Assembly: GCA_965644295.1 (NCBI GenBank)
Contig: CBFFRP010000076.1
Location: 1-64,000, forward strand
Source: Paraphysomonas bandaiensis
Taxonomy: Eukaryota > Chrysophyceae
DNA length: 64,000 bases
Direction of reading: 5' to 3'
Position numbers and translations under genes: made by a program. Shown one piece after another: positions 11,111-20,520 of this stretch (the first letter of the stretch is position 1; every line of letters begins with the position of its first letter). Under the pieces are notes generated by a model. It had not been told where the DNA came from. It was given only the letters and a program-made list of their open reading frames with translations, and did no database searches.

Positions 11111-12423
11111 TAATATATAGCTATCTTCACCACTCCTACTACTTACAGTATTATATTAGTACCTATATATTTTCGGAGACGACGCGGCAACAGCCTTTAG
11201 GGGCATATTACTAGTAGGTGGAGGATCATAAGCAGATGGAGGACCACACGCAGGTAGTGAATCATCATTTTTTCTCATAAGAAGATCACGTTCTGCTCAA
11301 CCGGACATCATTTCCTGACGAAGTCCAGTAACACAGCGGGAGGTATCAGATCTGCTTTCTGCTGGGATTCGACGGTCCCGTCACCATCTTTATGAACAGT
11401 ATTAATTACCCTGCTCGTGCGCTTTCGTGATACCTCTTCCTCCGGGCCGTCGTTAGATATGTCGCCACGAATGTCGACGACATTCTTCTTCTCGTTGCAC
11501 TTCTCCTACACCATCGTAATAATATGAATATATACACAGTAGTGTACAGAACAATATCGCATATATACGAACGACTACCCGTCACCACCTTCAGCTGTAA
11601 AACCGAAGTAACATATAAAATATATATGTGGAAGAAATTAATAAAAAATATTTTAAATAATTCTTTTCACACTGTTAATAATATAATATATCTTCATATT
11701 ATAGTTACTTATTGTGCATAGTTATACCCTTTTCCAACCATCATCAACAATATCACCAGGTTGTATACATTTCACCAGGTTTTGGTATATTACCTCGACT
11801 TGGTAGCTAATAATCTCAGTGACATTCACTACTTCCAAAAATAGTGTAAAACCTAGTCTAAACGTTGAAAATCTAGTCATCAAATAATTCATATTTTTAG
11901 TTTTTACCAATATCAGTTATGTTCATCTCATAAACAATCAATATGTATGTCGATACATACATATTTGTGTTCAAATCAAGCAAATTGTCAATGTCTTCCT
12001 TATATATATGTATTCCTCTAGTGCTAAATGGTTATGATATAATTCTTAGTCCAGTTAGCTACACCGAACTAATAAAACTAATAAAGTGGCTTTTTTCCAG
12101 GTTTCAAGAGCGGAAAATTAGATAATATACATTATATGACATTGTTTAATCTTGAAACAAGTAATAATGAAGTTAATTACGCATATTATGCATGCATTGG
12201 TATCTAAGATGATGTTTTCAATATAATATGAAATAAGACAATCCGCTACTATAATATAACAATATTATTTGACTTTTTTAGATAGTTTTATGTAATTCGT
12301 TGACCTCTAGTCAAATTGGTTGAACTACCTAATCTCACTAATTTTGGTGTGAAACCTAGTCAAAAGTAAGAAATAATTCATTAACTGCATTCAATAATCG
12401 ATGGCTAGGTGACTAACATAAAC
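11111..12423. repeat. Intergenic DNA with ACTAGGTT-type repeat pieces
   Basis: Blocks at about 11805-11890 and 12295-12415 carry repeated ACCTAGTCA/ACTAGGTT motifs also present at 7465, 17135, 17530 and 18120. No gene is supported; the longest frames are 60-65 codons of low-complexity sequence. Confidence 0.5.
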
Positions 12424-12794
12424 CAAGGCTAGGAAACAATATATTGCAATACTATTGTTAGATAGCGTTCTATCAATACTATTGATGGAGATTTTAAGCA
12501 GGGTCAACAATACTATACAATTACAATATATTGCAATATATTAGTATGACTAATCAGTAAGTAAATACACCTAGAAATTGTAGTAGAGCTTGTCTCTCCT
12601 CTCTCTTCGTTTTTTCATTGTAAATTGTAAATTCGTTATAATATTGTGTTGAATCAGTTTGCAATCCCAAATAAATGTCAAAGTCGAATATAGCCAGCTA
12701 ATCCAGAATTACCAAAATAACAATGTTATGAAAAGAAGCCAGCTTAAAGCTTAAAATACTATTGCAATATATTGATCCTTAGCACTGGTGTACT
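12424..12794. mobile_element. Degraded hAT-like MITE of the CAGGGCTAGGAAACAATAT family
   Basis: The left end reads CAAGGCTAGGAAACAATATA and continues with an ATTGATGGAG block, matching (reversed) the right end of the element at 35363-36627. The right end, TATTGATCCTTAGCACTG, is a mutated inverse of the same terminus. TTAGTATGACTAATCAGTAA inside is also shared with that element. No target duplication could be seen. Confidence 0.55.
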
Positions 12795-13083
12795 CATTAC
12801 ACTCAGATACACTCTGAGAACAACGAGATCATTGTAGTGTATAAATATATAACTTTACGTCTACTAGTAACTGACTTGAAACTCTTCTAGAGTACCGCTC
12901 AAGTGCTATTATAGAGTATAGAGTGATACGGAGGAAACGATTGACATTACGATTGCATATCGTACATTTCAGACTGTGCTGCTTATTTTATACTCACAGG
13001 TTAACTGCGGCAAATAATACACGAATAATCACATACACCACTTTCAACTAAGAAAAAAATTAAAAGAGTTGCCCACACACTAC

Positions 13084-14889
13084 TTATAATTCAACCTCTG
13101 CTATGGTTTGCCCTTGCATCACCAAAATACCATCTCCGACATGTTCATTTTCGTGATGTGGAGGATTTGGGGAGTTCACAGGTGCCACTGCAATGGTGGA
13201 AACATACGGCACCTTTTTCCCAATCCTTGCCCATCTACGCTTGCACTGAACCGGGGTCCTAGTGCCCCCCATATGATCACTAACTAAAGCCCAAGGAGTC
13301 CCGTCACGACCGTCCCCTCCACCATATAAAGCAAAAGCATCTGTCAGTTTCTTGTCCTCGTCTGGTGTCCAAGGACCAACCTGTCGATCTCCCGTTGTGC
13401 GGTACTTTACTACTTCCCAGCGGTTATAGCACTGCTTCAATGTGCGACTTGGAACTAACTCAGTTACCATAGACCAATTGATGCCGTTCGACGGCCCAAG
13501 ACCCATGGCTCGTTTTACTGCATCAGCAAGTGCTTGATCCTCTTCCGTGGTCCATACCCCGCTACGAACTTTGTCGTTCCCAGTAGACTTTTCAGCCCAT
13601 GCCTGTGTGCTAGACTTCAACTCATGAGCCCCAAAGGGGGAATTCACCTCGGTCTCGGTTGAACGGGACGCGGACGGGCTACTATGGTAGTTATCCTGCC
13701 CTACAATCTTCCATCGTTGTCGGCACTCCGTATGGCGTCGCCCACCACCCAAGTGATCTGCCACTCGCCTCCAAAAGGTCGTTGACTTACGGCTGTCCAT
13801 ATCACAGCTCTTAGCATGCCCTTCGATCAGCCTTGCATCCTCCTCCTTACTCCACGGGGGAGTTGCCTTGCAGCGCAGAATTTGCCACCGAGTGTAACAC
13901 TGCTTCACATTACGCTGTCCATTCATCAGCTCAACAACATCAGACCATTTTACAATGCCGTCTTCTTCTCCACCACACTTCTCCACACTATCAACCAGGA
14001 GTTCGTCTTCTTCTTCAGTCCATATACCTTTCTTCACTTCAGAGTTCGATGGCAGCGAGAGCGAATCACCTTTGTCTGTTAAATGTAATCGCGCCCTCTT
14101 ACGTGCCCGATAATCAGTTTCCATGGTCGCCAGGGCTACGTCAGTGTGCTTATATACTAGTACGTTGTGCCACCGCCGCCAGCACTGGTCGATAGTTCGC
14201 ACATTTCCAAGATGTTTGCATACTTCTGCCCACGCTATGTTGCCATGTGAAGTCTTGCCTTTGTACAAGCTTACAGCTTCCACAAGCGCCTCGTCCTCTT
14301 CCTCCGTCCAGGGGCCGTTATTTTTGTGACAACCATCCACTTCAAGCAGCCTATTGTACTTCCGGCGACATTGAGATGGATTGCGAGCACCTTGAAGGTG
14401 CTCACTAACTCTCTGCCAGTCTGTCGAACCCTTCTTACTTGCATGCCGATAGAGCTGTACTCCCTCCTTCAACTTGTCGACTTCTTCAACCGTCCAAGTA
14501 GTTGATTGTTGAGTGCCCTCCGGTTGACGGAACTTGAGGACTGTGTTCCATCTCTGGTTACACTGCACACGAGTTCGTTTCTCGCCCATCGACTCACTCA
14601 CATCTCCCCACGACACCGAACCACTCGAGTTCGAGTGCTGTTCTACAGCCGCTATGAGCTGCTCATCCTCTTCCTTGCTCCAGGGACCCATTCTATAAGT
14701 GCTTCCATTCGACCTGTATCCGACTGTGTTGCACCATCTAAATGCACACTGATCAGGTGATTTACTACCCACCTCCTCAGACACGCTCCTCCAGCACACA
14801 GACCCACCACTCACGTCCCTTTTCTGAGCAACAACGGATCTTATCAGCTGCTCATCTTCTTCGTTCGACCACACCCCTGCGTTTTTCAT
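13084..14889 (-). CDS. Eight-repeat Myb/SANT DNA-binding protein
   Basis: Predicted nuclear DNA-binding protein of 601 residues in one exon. I count eight Myb/SANT repeats. They start at about residues 6, 68, 134, 192, 288, 344, 445 and 509. Each has the pattern (G/P).W(S/T).EED..L......, a central W..V, and a terminal (R/S)...QC..RW. Most repeats have an insertion of 5-8 residues between helices 1 and 2, giving longer than usual 54-57 residue units. Linkers near 250-285 and 400-440 are Ser/Lys-rich; a short tail follows repeat 8. Animal c-Myb has three repeats and SNAPC4 has about four and a half, so this is a long array. It could be a SNAPC4-like snRNA-promoter factor or a lineage-specific regulator. 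It is divergent from RAB5IF across a GTAT array beginning 57 bp from the ATG. Confidence 0.88.
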   Translation of the reverse strand: MKNAGVWSNEEDEQLIRSVVAQKRDVSGGSVCWRSVSEEVGSKSPDQCAFRWCNTVGYRSNGSTYRMGPWSKEEDEQLIAAVEQHSNSSGSVSWGDVSESMGEKRTRVQCNQRWNTVLKFRQPEGTQQSTTWTVEEVDKLKEGVQLYRHASKKGSTDWQRVSEHLQGARNPSQCRRKYNRLLEVDGCHKNNGPWTEEEDEALVEAVSLYKGKTSHGNIAWAEVCKHLGNVRTIDQCWRRWHNVLVYKHTDVALATMETDYRARKRARLHLTDKGDSLSLPSNSEVKKGIWTEEEDELLVDSVEKCGGEEDGIVKWSDVVELMNGQRNVKQCYTRWQILRCKATPPWSKEEDARLIEGHAKSCDMDSRKSTTFWRRVADHLGGGRRHTECRQRWKIVGQDNYHSSPSASRSTETEVNSPFGAHELKSSTQAWAEKSTGNDKVRSGVWTTEEDQALADAVKRAMGLGPSNGINWSMVTELVPSRTLKQCYNRWEVVKYRTTGDRQVGPWTPDEDKKLTDAFALYGGGDGRDGTPWALVSDHMGGTRTPVQCKRRWARIGKKVPYVSTIAVAPVNSPNPPHHENEHVGDGILVMQGQTIAEVEL

Positions 14890-14945
14890 ACTAACATCGT
14901 ATGTCTTTTGATGTCACTGCCCGCCTCTCTGTCTGTCTCGTTTGC

Positions 14946-15176
14946 ATGTATGTATGTATGTATGTATGTATGTATGTATGTATGTATGTATGTATGTATG
15001 TATGTATGTATGTATGTATGTATGTATGTATGTATGTATGTATGTATGTATGTATGTATGTATGTATGTATGTATGTATGTATGTATGTATGTATGTATG
15101 TATGTATGTATGTATGTATGTATGTATGTATGTATGTATGTATGTATGTATGTATGTATGTATGTATGTATGTATG
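14946..15176. repeat. (GTAT)n array, same motif class as 1501-2916
   Basis: About 58 uninterrupted GTAT/TATG units. GTAT is the reverse complement of ATAC, so this is the same tandem repeat as at 1501-2916 in the other orientation. It again occupies the gap between divergent genes (Myb ATG 14889, RAB5IF ATG 15295). The remaining sequence to 15294 includes GTACAGCTGTATATATAGAT. Confidence 0.97.
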
Positions 15177-15294
15177 ATCATACACTCTGATGTAGATAAT
15201 GTACAGCTGTATATATAGATGGTCACGGCAGACAGCAATATATACACCATACAAACGACGCCTAGAATAGCACGGTTGCATAATATTTTCACTT

Positions 15295-15687
15295 ATGCCA
15301 GCAAAATCTAAACCATCAATCGAGGAGCCTGCCTCCTCTGCAGCTGGGAAAGAGAGCATCACGTCAATAGTCACGAAGGGATTAACGTACAACGGTTGCT
15401 GGGATAAGGATACATTCATTGACTATAATGAAGTTATTTATTGGTTGAGGCAACTGCTTGGGTTTTTGATTGGGATATTTTGTGGAGTATTGCCTGTGAC
15501 TGGTTTCCTGGGATTCCTTATATTTGGAAGTCTTAATGTTGTGCTGCCATATTTCTTTTACACGAATTATTCGAACATAAATATTGATGATTTTGGTCCA
15601 TTGAATATGCTAATTGAAGGGTTTCCTCAAAGTTTTGGTGTGTTTTTACTGACTTGGATTATCCTGTATTCTGCCGTAAATTTTTAA
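15295..15687 (+). CDS. RAB5IF: RAB5IF/OPTI family ER membrane protein
   Basis: In animals RAB5IF is a subunit of an ER multipass-translocon complex and was first named as a Rab5 interactor. The single exon encodes 130 residues; the human protein is similar in size. The signature DxxEVIYWLRQLLGxxxGxxxGVLPxTGFLGF aligns with the human VIYWFRQ...GVLPLRGFLG block at about residues 46-78. It is followed by a second hydrophobic segment and the conserved EGFPQSFGVFLLTWIILY (about 105-125) with a final aromatic-rich tail. Two to three membrane segments are visible. The N-terminal 30 residues are Ser/Lys-rich. ATG 15295 is the first in frame after the GTAT array. Confidence 0.88.
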   Translation: MPAKSKPSIEEPASSAAGKESITSIVTKGLTYNGCWDKDTFIDYNEVIYWLRQLLGFLIGIFCGVLPVTGFLGFLIFGSLNVVLPYFFYTNYSNINIDDFGPLNMLIEGFPQSFGVFLLTWIILYSAVNF

Positions 15688-16394
15688 TGAGTATTACCAT
15701 CAATTCAATATAAATGTCTGGGCTAATGGAACTTTGTACTTTAGTTATTGTTGTTGAAGTTGCTTCTAGTTTAAATGACCACTTGGTACATCTTTATTTA
15801 TGATAAAATTTGAATCAGAATACAGAATACACACTCTATTCGCTTTGTCGACTAGAGAGTATTTATATATACATATTCGATGAATGTTCTTGTGATAACA
15901 ACTAAACACAATACTGAAATGACGTACAATGTGTGTTTCACTAGCATATGTGTTTATCAACAATACTGTCTCATATTACACCGTAAAATTTTCAAGGACA
16001 CGATATGGAGTAAGATGTTAGAATTTAATGGGAAGACCTAAAAAGGCTATAATAAATAATAAATTCCACTTGGTTAGTTATACATCTGATAAATTACAAA
16101 CTAGAGCATATACGTCCTTATGCACACATGGAATGAAGCCCACATGTTTTCGTACAGTAAATATTAAATATAAGGACGCGATCTATAATTGATTATTGTA
16201 CCCAGTCAGTTTGGTGGAATCAACTTGTTGAAAACTGGAGTATTTATACACTCCTCGAAACCTCAGAATCGCTGCTATTAACTTTGTTGACCAACTCTTT
16301 CCTCTTATCAGACGACTGCCTCAAAGAATCCATCGAGTATAAGCTATATAAATTAAAAACTATATTGCTTCAATAATATAAATAGTAGTGAAAG
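15688..16394. other. Intergenic, nothing recognised
   Basis: AT-rich DNA between the RAB5IF stop and repeat blocks, with no supported frame. Confidence 0.4.
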
Positions 16395-16640
16395 TAGTCT
16401 TATTATTAGCAATAGACGCTTAAGAGTCAGAACTAATGTAGCAAAACTGATTTAACGCCTTAAAATCTGCTTGTGCGTTACCGCAAGCACCTAGATGCAA
16501 CCTTCTTTGCTCTCTCTCAAAGCAAACACAGTGAGAAAGAAGAATTTTGATATACCTGACATCTGCTGACTTCAGCAGACAGCCCAATACCCCGGATTCT
16601 CTGGAGGTGAGCCCATTCCCGGATGCCTTGAGGTAGAATA
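16395..16640. repeat. LINE-tail-like and GGATGCC repeat block
   Basis: 16395-16510 resembles the reversed LINE-like 3' tail (TTAGCAATAGACGCTTAA... CTGCTTGTGCGTTACCGCAA). 16560-16640 has CAGCCCAATACCCCGG and CCCGGATGCCTTGAGGT, repeated at 23985-24075 and, inverted, at about 10640 and 24400. Confidence 0.65.
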
Positions 16641-17074
16641 TTAGAGTTAAATACTTGTTAGCACTCTTACATGCCTATTACCAATAATCAGACACTTACT
16701 ACAATCACTACAACATTATGTCAGTTTCTCTCTACCATAACTCATATCTCATTATTATTAACTCATGTATTATAATTTTCTACAATACTGTATTCTTAAA
16801 CTAACGGTCATAATTCGAATAACTTAAATAATACAGCGTTTACTTGTTTAAAAATAAGCAAAACGCAACAGATTTATTGCTTGTCGTAAGGTTCTAAGAG
16901 ATACGCTTCGTGCTTTAGTGAAAGAGTAATTATGGAAGGCTTTACATAAAGAATAAAACTAATTAGTATAACAGCAGGACACAGTTGCAAGAACCAATCA
17001 CATAGCAACGTATTTTGTATATAGTCAAGTATTCTATTTTATCTAATAATAATTCAGTCATTATTATTATATTT

Positions 17075-17122
17075 TCATTGATGCCATTATAATTGCCGGG
17101 AACTGGACTGCCATTAATGGGA
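17075..17122. mobile_element. Terminal fragment of the CAGGGCCTGG hAT/MITE family
   Basis: ATTATAATTGCCGGGAACTG followed by GACTGCCATTAATGGG matches the right end of the hAT at 3641-5174. The last 25 bp of the terminus are missing. Confidence 0.75.
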
Positions 17123-17129
17123 AACATTA

Positions 17130-18225
17130 TTCAACCTAGTCAAATTGATTGAATTACCTAGTCACACTATTTTTGGTTGAATAAAACCTAGTCAAAAAGT
17201 AATAAATGACTCAACCTAGTCGATTTTGGTATTCAACCTAGTCGTTCTTATATCCATTATTTACTATACACTGTGCCTGTCTACTAATATACCACTCACA
17301 CCATGCAATATATTGGCGGCTTACAGAACATCAAAACAAACATTCAAACATAACAATAAGACCATGAAATGAAGGAGGCTGTCGAACTTCACCGCACTTG
17401 ACCCCACGATAAACTGCCCAATTCTCGTTTGATTGCAAAGATGAAATTTGATGTATTTCATGTATGTGTACAATGGTTGCATTTTCATTAATTGATGGCT
17501 AGAGTATGCTCCCATGTTTAAGTGAACTTTTTATTTTTGACTAGGCGAATACCCTAAAACACCTAGTTACCCCAGTCATTGTAAACTAAATTATTATATG
17601 ACTAGTTTTTCAACTACTTGACTAGGGTTTTACAACAATTTTGGTGTGACTAGGTAAGTTGAGTAATGGATGTATTCATGTGTATATAATATATATTGAA
17701 TGCCTTATTATTTAGCAATAGGCGTTGCAAACCTGCACTGATTAGTGGCTAGAAGAATACTAGACATACTATTTAGACCTCTACCCGTAACTAATCAATA
17801 CAAACTCTTTTATTCTACTATTTAACGCTACAGAAGCTGCTTGTGCGTCGCCGCAAGCACCAAGGTGCGACCACTTCCGTTCTTAGTGTGTGTTATAAGG
17901 CTCGCCATGATCGTGTGTCCTGGGACTCACCGGCGCGTGTGATCTGGAGGTCTCCCCATGGGATGAGACTCCACTGGGTTAGGAGGGGGCTCAGGGTTTG
18001 TATTAAGCCCCTGAGTGTACCGAGTTCAAGGTAAGTTGAAGAATTGATGTATTCATGTGTATAATATATATGTTAAGGAGTATACATGAATTAGAATACG
18101 TAGCTATATCTGAGTGCAATTTATGACTAGGTTTTAAACTAAATTTGTAGGTGTTGAACCATTTATTACTTTGACTAGATTTGTAGGTGATTAGGTAATT
18201 CCACCAAATTGACTAGGTTGAATAC
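17130..18225. mobile_element. ACTAGGTT element interrupted by a LINE-like insertion
   Basis: Inverted blocks rich in CCTAGTCA (17135-17240) and ACTAGG (17530-17660, again 18120-18220) bracket sequence also present at 7300-7600 (ACCGCACTTGACC, GGCTAGAGTATGCTCCC). The element is split by the LINE-like copy at 17700-18030. No coding region is convincing. Confidence 0.55.
17700..18030 (-). mobile_element. 5'-truncated LINE-like copy flanked by a roughly 43-bp target duplication
   Basis: Read on the minus strand it matches the last 330 bp of the copy at 35566-36514. Shared stretches are ACTCGGTACACTCAGG, GGGGAGACCTCC, GACACACGA and AAGAACGGAAGTGG, followed by the common tail ending ..GCTAAATAATAAGGCATTCA. 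Flanks 17654-17698 and 18031-18072 are imperfect direct repeats beginning GTAAGTTGA and containing GATGTATTCATGTGTAT. Confidence 0.72.
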
Positions 18226-18297
18226 TATATCCCAAAATATATTCATAGTATCACCTCTTGTACATTATTTAAACGTTCATGGCAATACATCGAATAC

Positions 18298-19937
18298 CTA
18301 CTGATCAAAATCTGGAATAAAATTCGGAGTCTTAGGACTATTTACTTCTTTTTGTATGATACTGTCCTCAGAACTGAAAGTAGGTGAAGTAGGAGGGACA
18401 TCAATTTTTTTCAATTCTTCATAACTAGGGCGTGTAAATTTCGTCTCAGGTATTTTCGATCTATTACCTACAGTAGAGTCTACGTGACATTGGCCATAAG
18501 CTGCACAACGCAGAGGGTAGCTCTTCCCATGCGGAGTAAAATACACAGCACTATGCATTGAATTTTCACGCCGCTTCACCAGCGTAGGCACTGTTGTTGA
18601 CACCCCTTCCTGACTACATGCAGAAGGCCTATATCTTAAAAAGCTACCGCCTGCGCTGACGGATGGAGTTTCGTTCGTACGATGGGAGGGTGAGTCTTCA
18701 AATAGAAGTGAGTCCAAGTCTGCACCAAGCGAATTGCGCTCATTCTCAATGCTCGGGTTTCCGAAATACGGACCTGTAAGCGTTTTAGGCATCGATTCAT
18801 GGGTCTGTGATAGTGAAAACTGTGATGAATCAGTCAATGCAATGCCCTTTGCTTTTCGAGGGTCTTTTTCATTATGACTGTTGGACTTCGGGCTATCTAA
18901 CATATCGCACTCGTTCTGTGAACTATAACTGTAAATTCCAATTGGATCAGAAATGGAGCCGTTGTCATCGCTACCTGAGCCACCAGGAACTTTCGTATAC
19001 GAGTACCGATTGCTGATATCTGCGTATCGTCGTAGTGAGCGATGAATATATTCTCTTCTATCAGGTGTCGTCGATTCATCTTTCTTGCTGGAATTTTTTT
19101 CACTATCAGTACACCCCATTGAACAAGTTGTAGTGTCGTAATGTCTTTCACATACGACACTAGACAAAGAGGGTACTTCCTCACTTGAAGGAGGGGGAGG
19201 TGGGGAAACATTCCTAACATCAGTCATACTTGAGTTTAGCTCAGATTTCTCGCACACGTCGTATATATACTTTAGGGGAACAGACACCTCTCGAAAAAAT
19301 CGTCTCCGAGCTTCGGATTTGTATTTCTGAGTTGTGTACGGAAGAATTTCTGGCTCACTCAGAACAGATGAAGTGTAGTTCTCCTCTTGTTTACAAGATA
19401 ATATATGAGAGAGGGATTGGTTAAGATCTACTCCGCAAGATAATACACCTCGGCGACGTCGAGGTGGAGGTATATTGGAAAATCGATCTACTGAAAATAT
19501 TTTGTTTGAATTTCCATTGTTAGACATCAATTCATGACGAAGTCGGCTAAAATACATGGCATTAAAGCATAATCATATTACGAATGATATTACCTACTCC
19601 TACGTCGCGTCCTTAAGTGCCAATCCTCAAGTTCAAAGGCAAAAAAGTCATCCACGTTTCTTGATATTCTAGTGTGCGGCGTGACAGTCTCGCAGACGCT
19701 AAAATCAGAATCCCCTCTGTGCTCTTTATCAGGAAAATGCTCCACGTCAAGTTTAACATCATTTGCAAGAAATGAAACGTGCTTAATAGGAGACTTCAGG
19801 CTATGCGTCACCTTCCCATTGCGAGGCTTATTCTCTGCATCCGCAATATACTTTTCCAGCTGAGATAAAGCAGACTCTTTTGAAGTAGATCGCACACCCT
19901 TCACTGACTTTTCCATTGCCTCAATCATTAAACACAC
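18298..19937 (-). CDS. Unrecognised, largely disordered protein
   Basis: Two exons, 19594-19937 and 18298-19546, joined by a 47-nt intron, give 530 residues in a continuous frame. I do not recognise a domain. The sequence is Ser/Thr/Asp/Glu-rich and looks intrinsically disordered. Visible features are a PPPRRRRG patch just after the splice junction and a PPPPPSSEE proline run near residue 234. Several S/T-P sites suggest phosphorylation, for example SPTF and SPKTPNF at the C-terminus. No signal peptide or membrane segment. The start is the first ATG (19937); MIEAMEK three codons later is equally possible. It is divergent from the pectate-lyase-fold gene, with a 583-bp gap. A scaffold or cytoskeletal regulator is conceivable, but nothing shows it. 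Confidence 0.7.
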
Positions 19938-20520
19938 AAAACACTGTGATCAGATGTTCGAAAGAGCAGCTCTCTATCTTATTCAACCTCTTCGCTGACT
20001 GAGGAGTTGGTAATGATGACGGTCATAGCTGCCTAGTCGGCCAATAATACTTCATACACTCCACACTAGTCGCAATGGTAGAGCTTAGGGTGGTAGATAT
20101 GCTGCTGATAACATTGTTAATTGTTCACTGCAGAGATTTAAACAATATGCAGCGTTCAATATTTCCAGATTTTTACAAAAATTACGGCTTTTACGATATC
20201 AATAAAATCTCTCACACAGCATGGAGCATGCCAATAAAAACGGCATCCTGCAGTACGATCTCTAGATGTGCATATTTTTCCCTGACCGTTAACTTGCCCA
20301 ATCGCAATATGTTAAAGCTTTATTCCTATCAATGATTGGTCAATTAGTATCAGTTTTAGCGGGAGCGGATACGGTTGTGGTTGCGTACACCAACACTGCT
20401 ATGGCGTACTCTGATGATACCATACCTGCCGCTACATTGGTGTCTGCTGCAAGCATCAGCAAATAGGAATAATTGTCACGCCGAGCTACCTCTACGTTCG
20501 TCTCAGAGATACACTCAACA
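19938..20520. promoter_or_regulatory. Shared divergent upstream region
   Basis: 583 bp between divergent ATGs. An 86-codon frame at 20075-20335 was considered and rejected. The GTATAC-type motifs of other divergent gaps are not obvious here. Confidence 0.35.

Noticed and set aside
13816-14760. Plus-strand frames of 68-120 codons
   Set aside because: Antisense shadows of the Myb gene.
14886-15419. Frames of repeated IHTY/MYVC through the GTAT array
   Set aside because: Same artefact. They would also overlap the Myb and RAB5IF starts.
20075-20335. 86-codon frame with a hydrophobic start
   Set aside because: Composition is irregular, no motif is seen, and it sits in a divergent gap before a gene with its own signal peptide.
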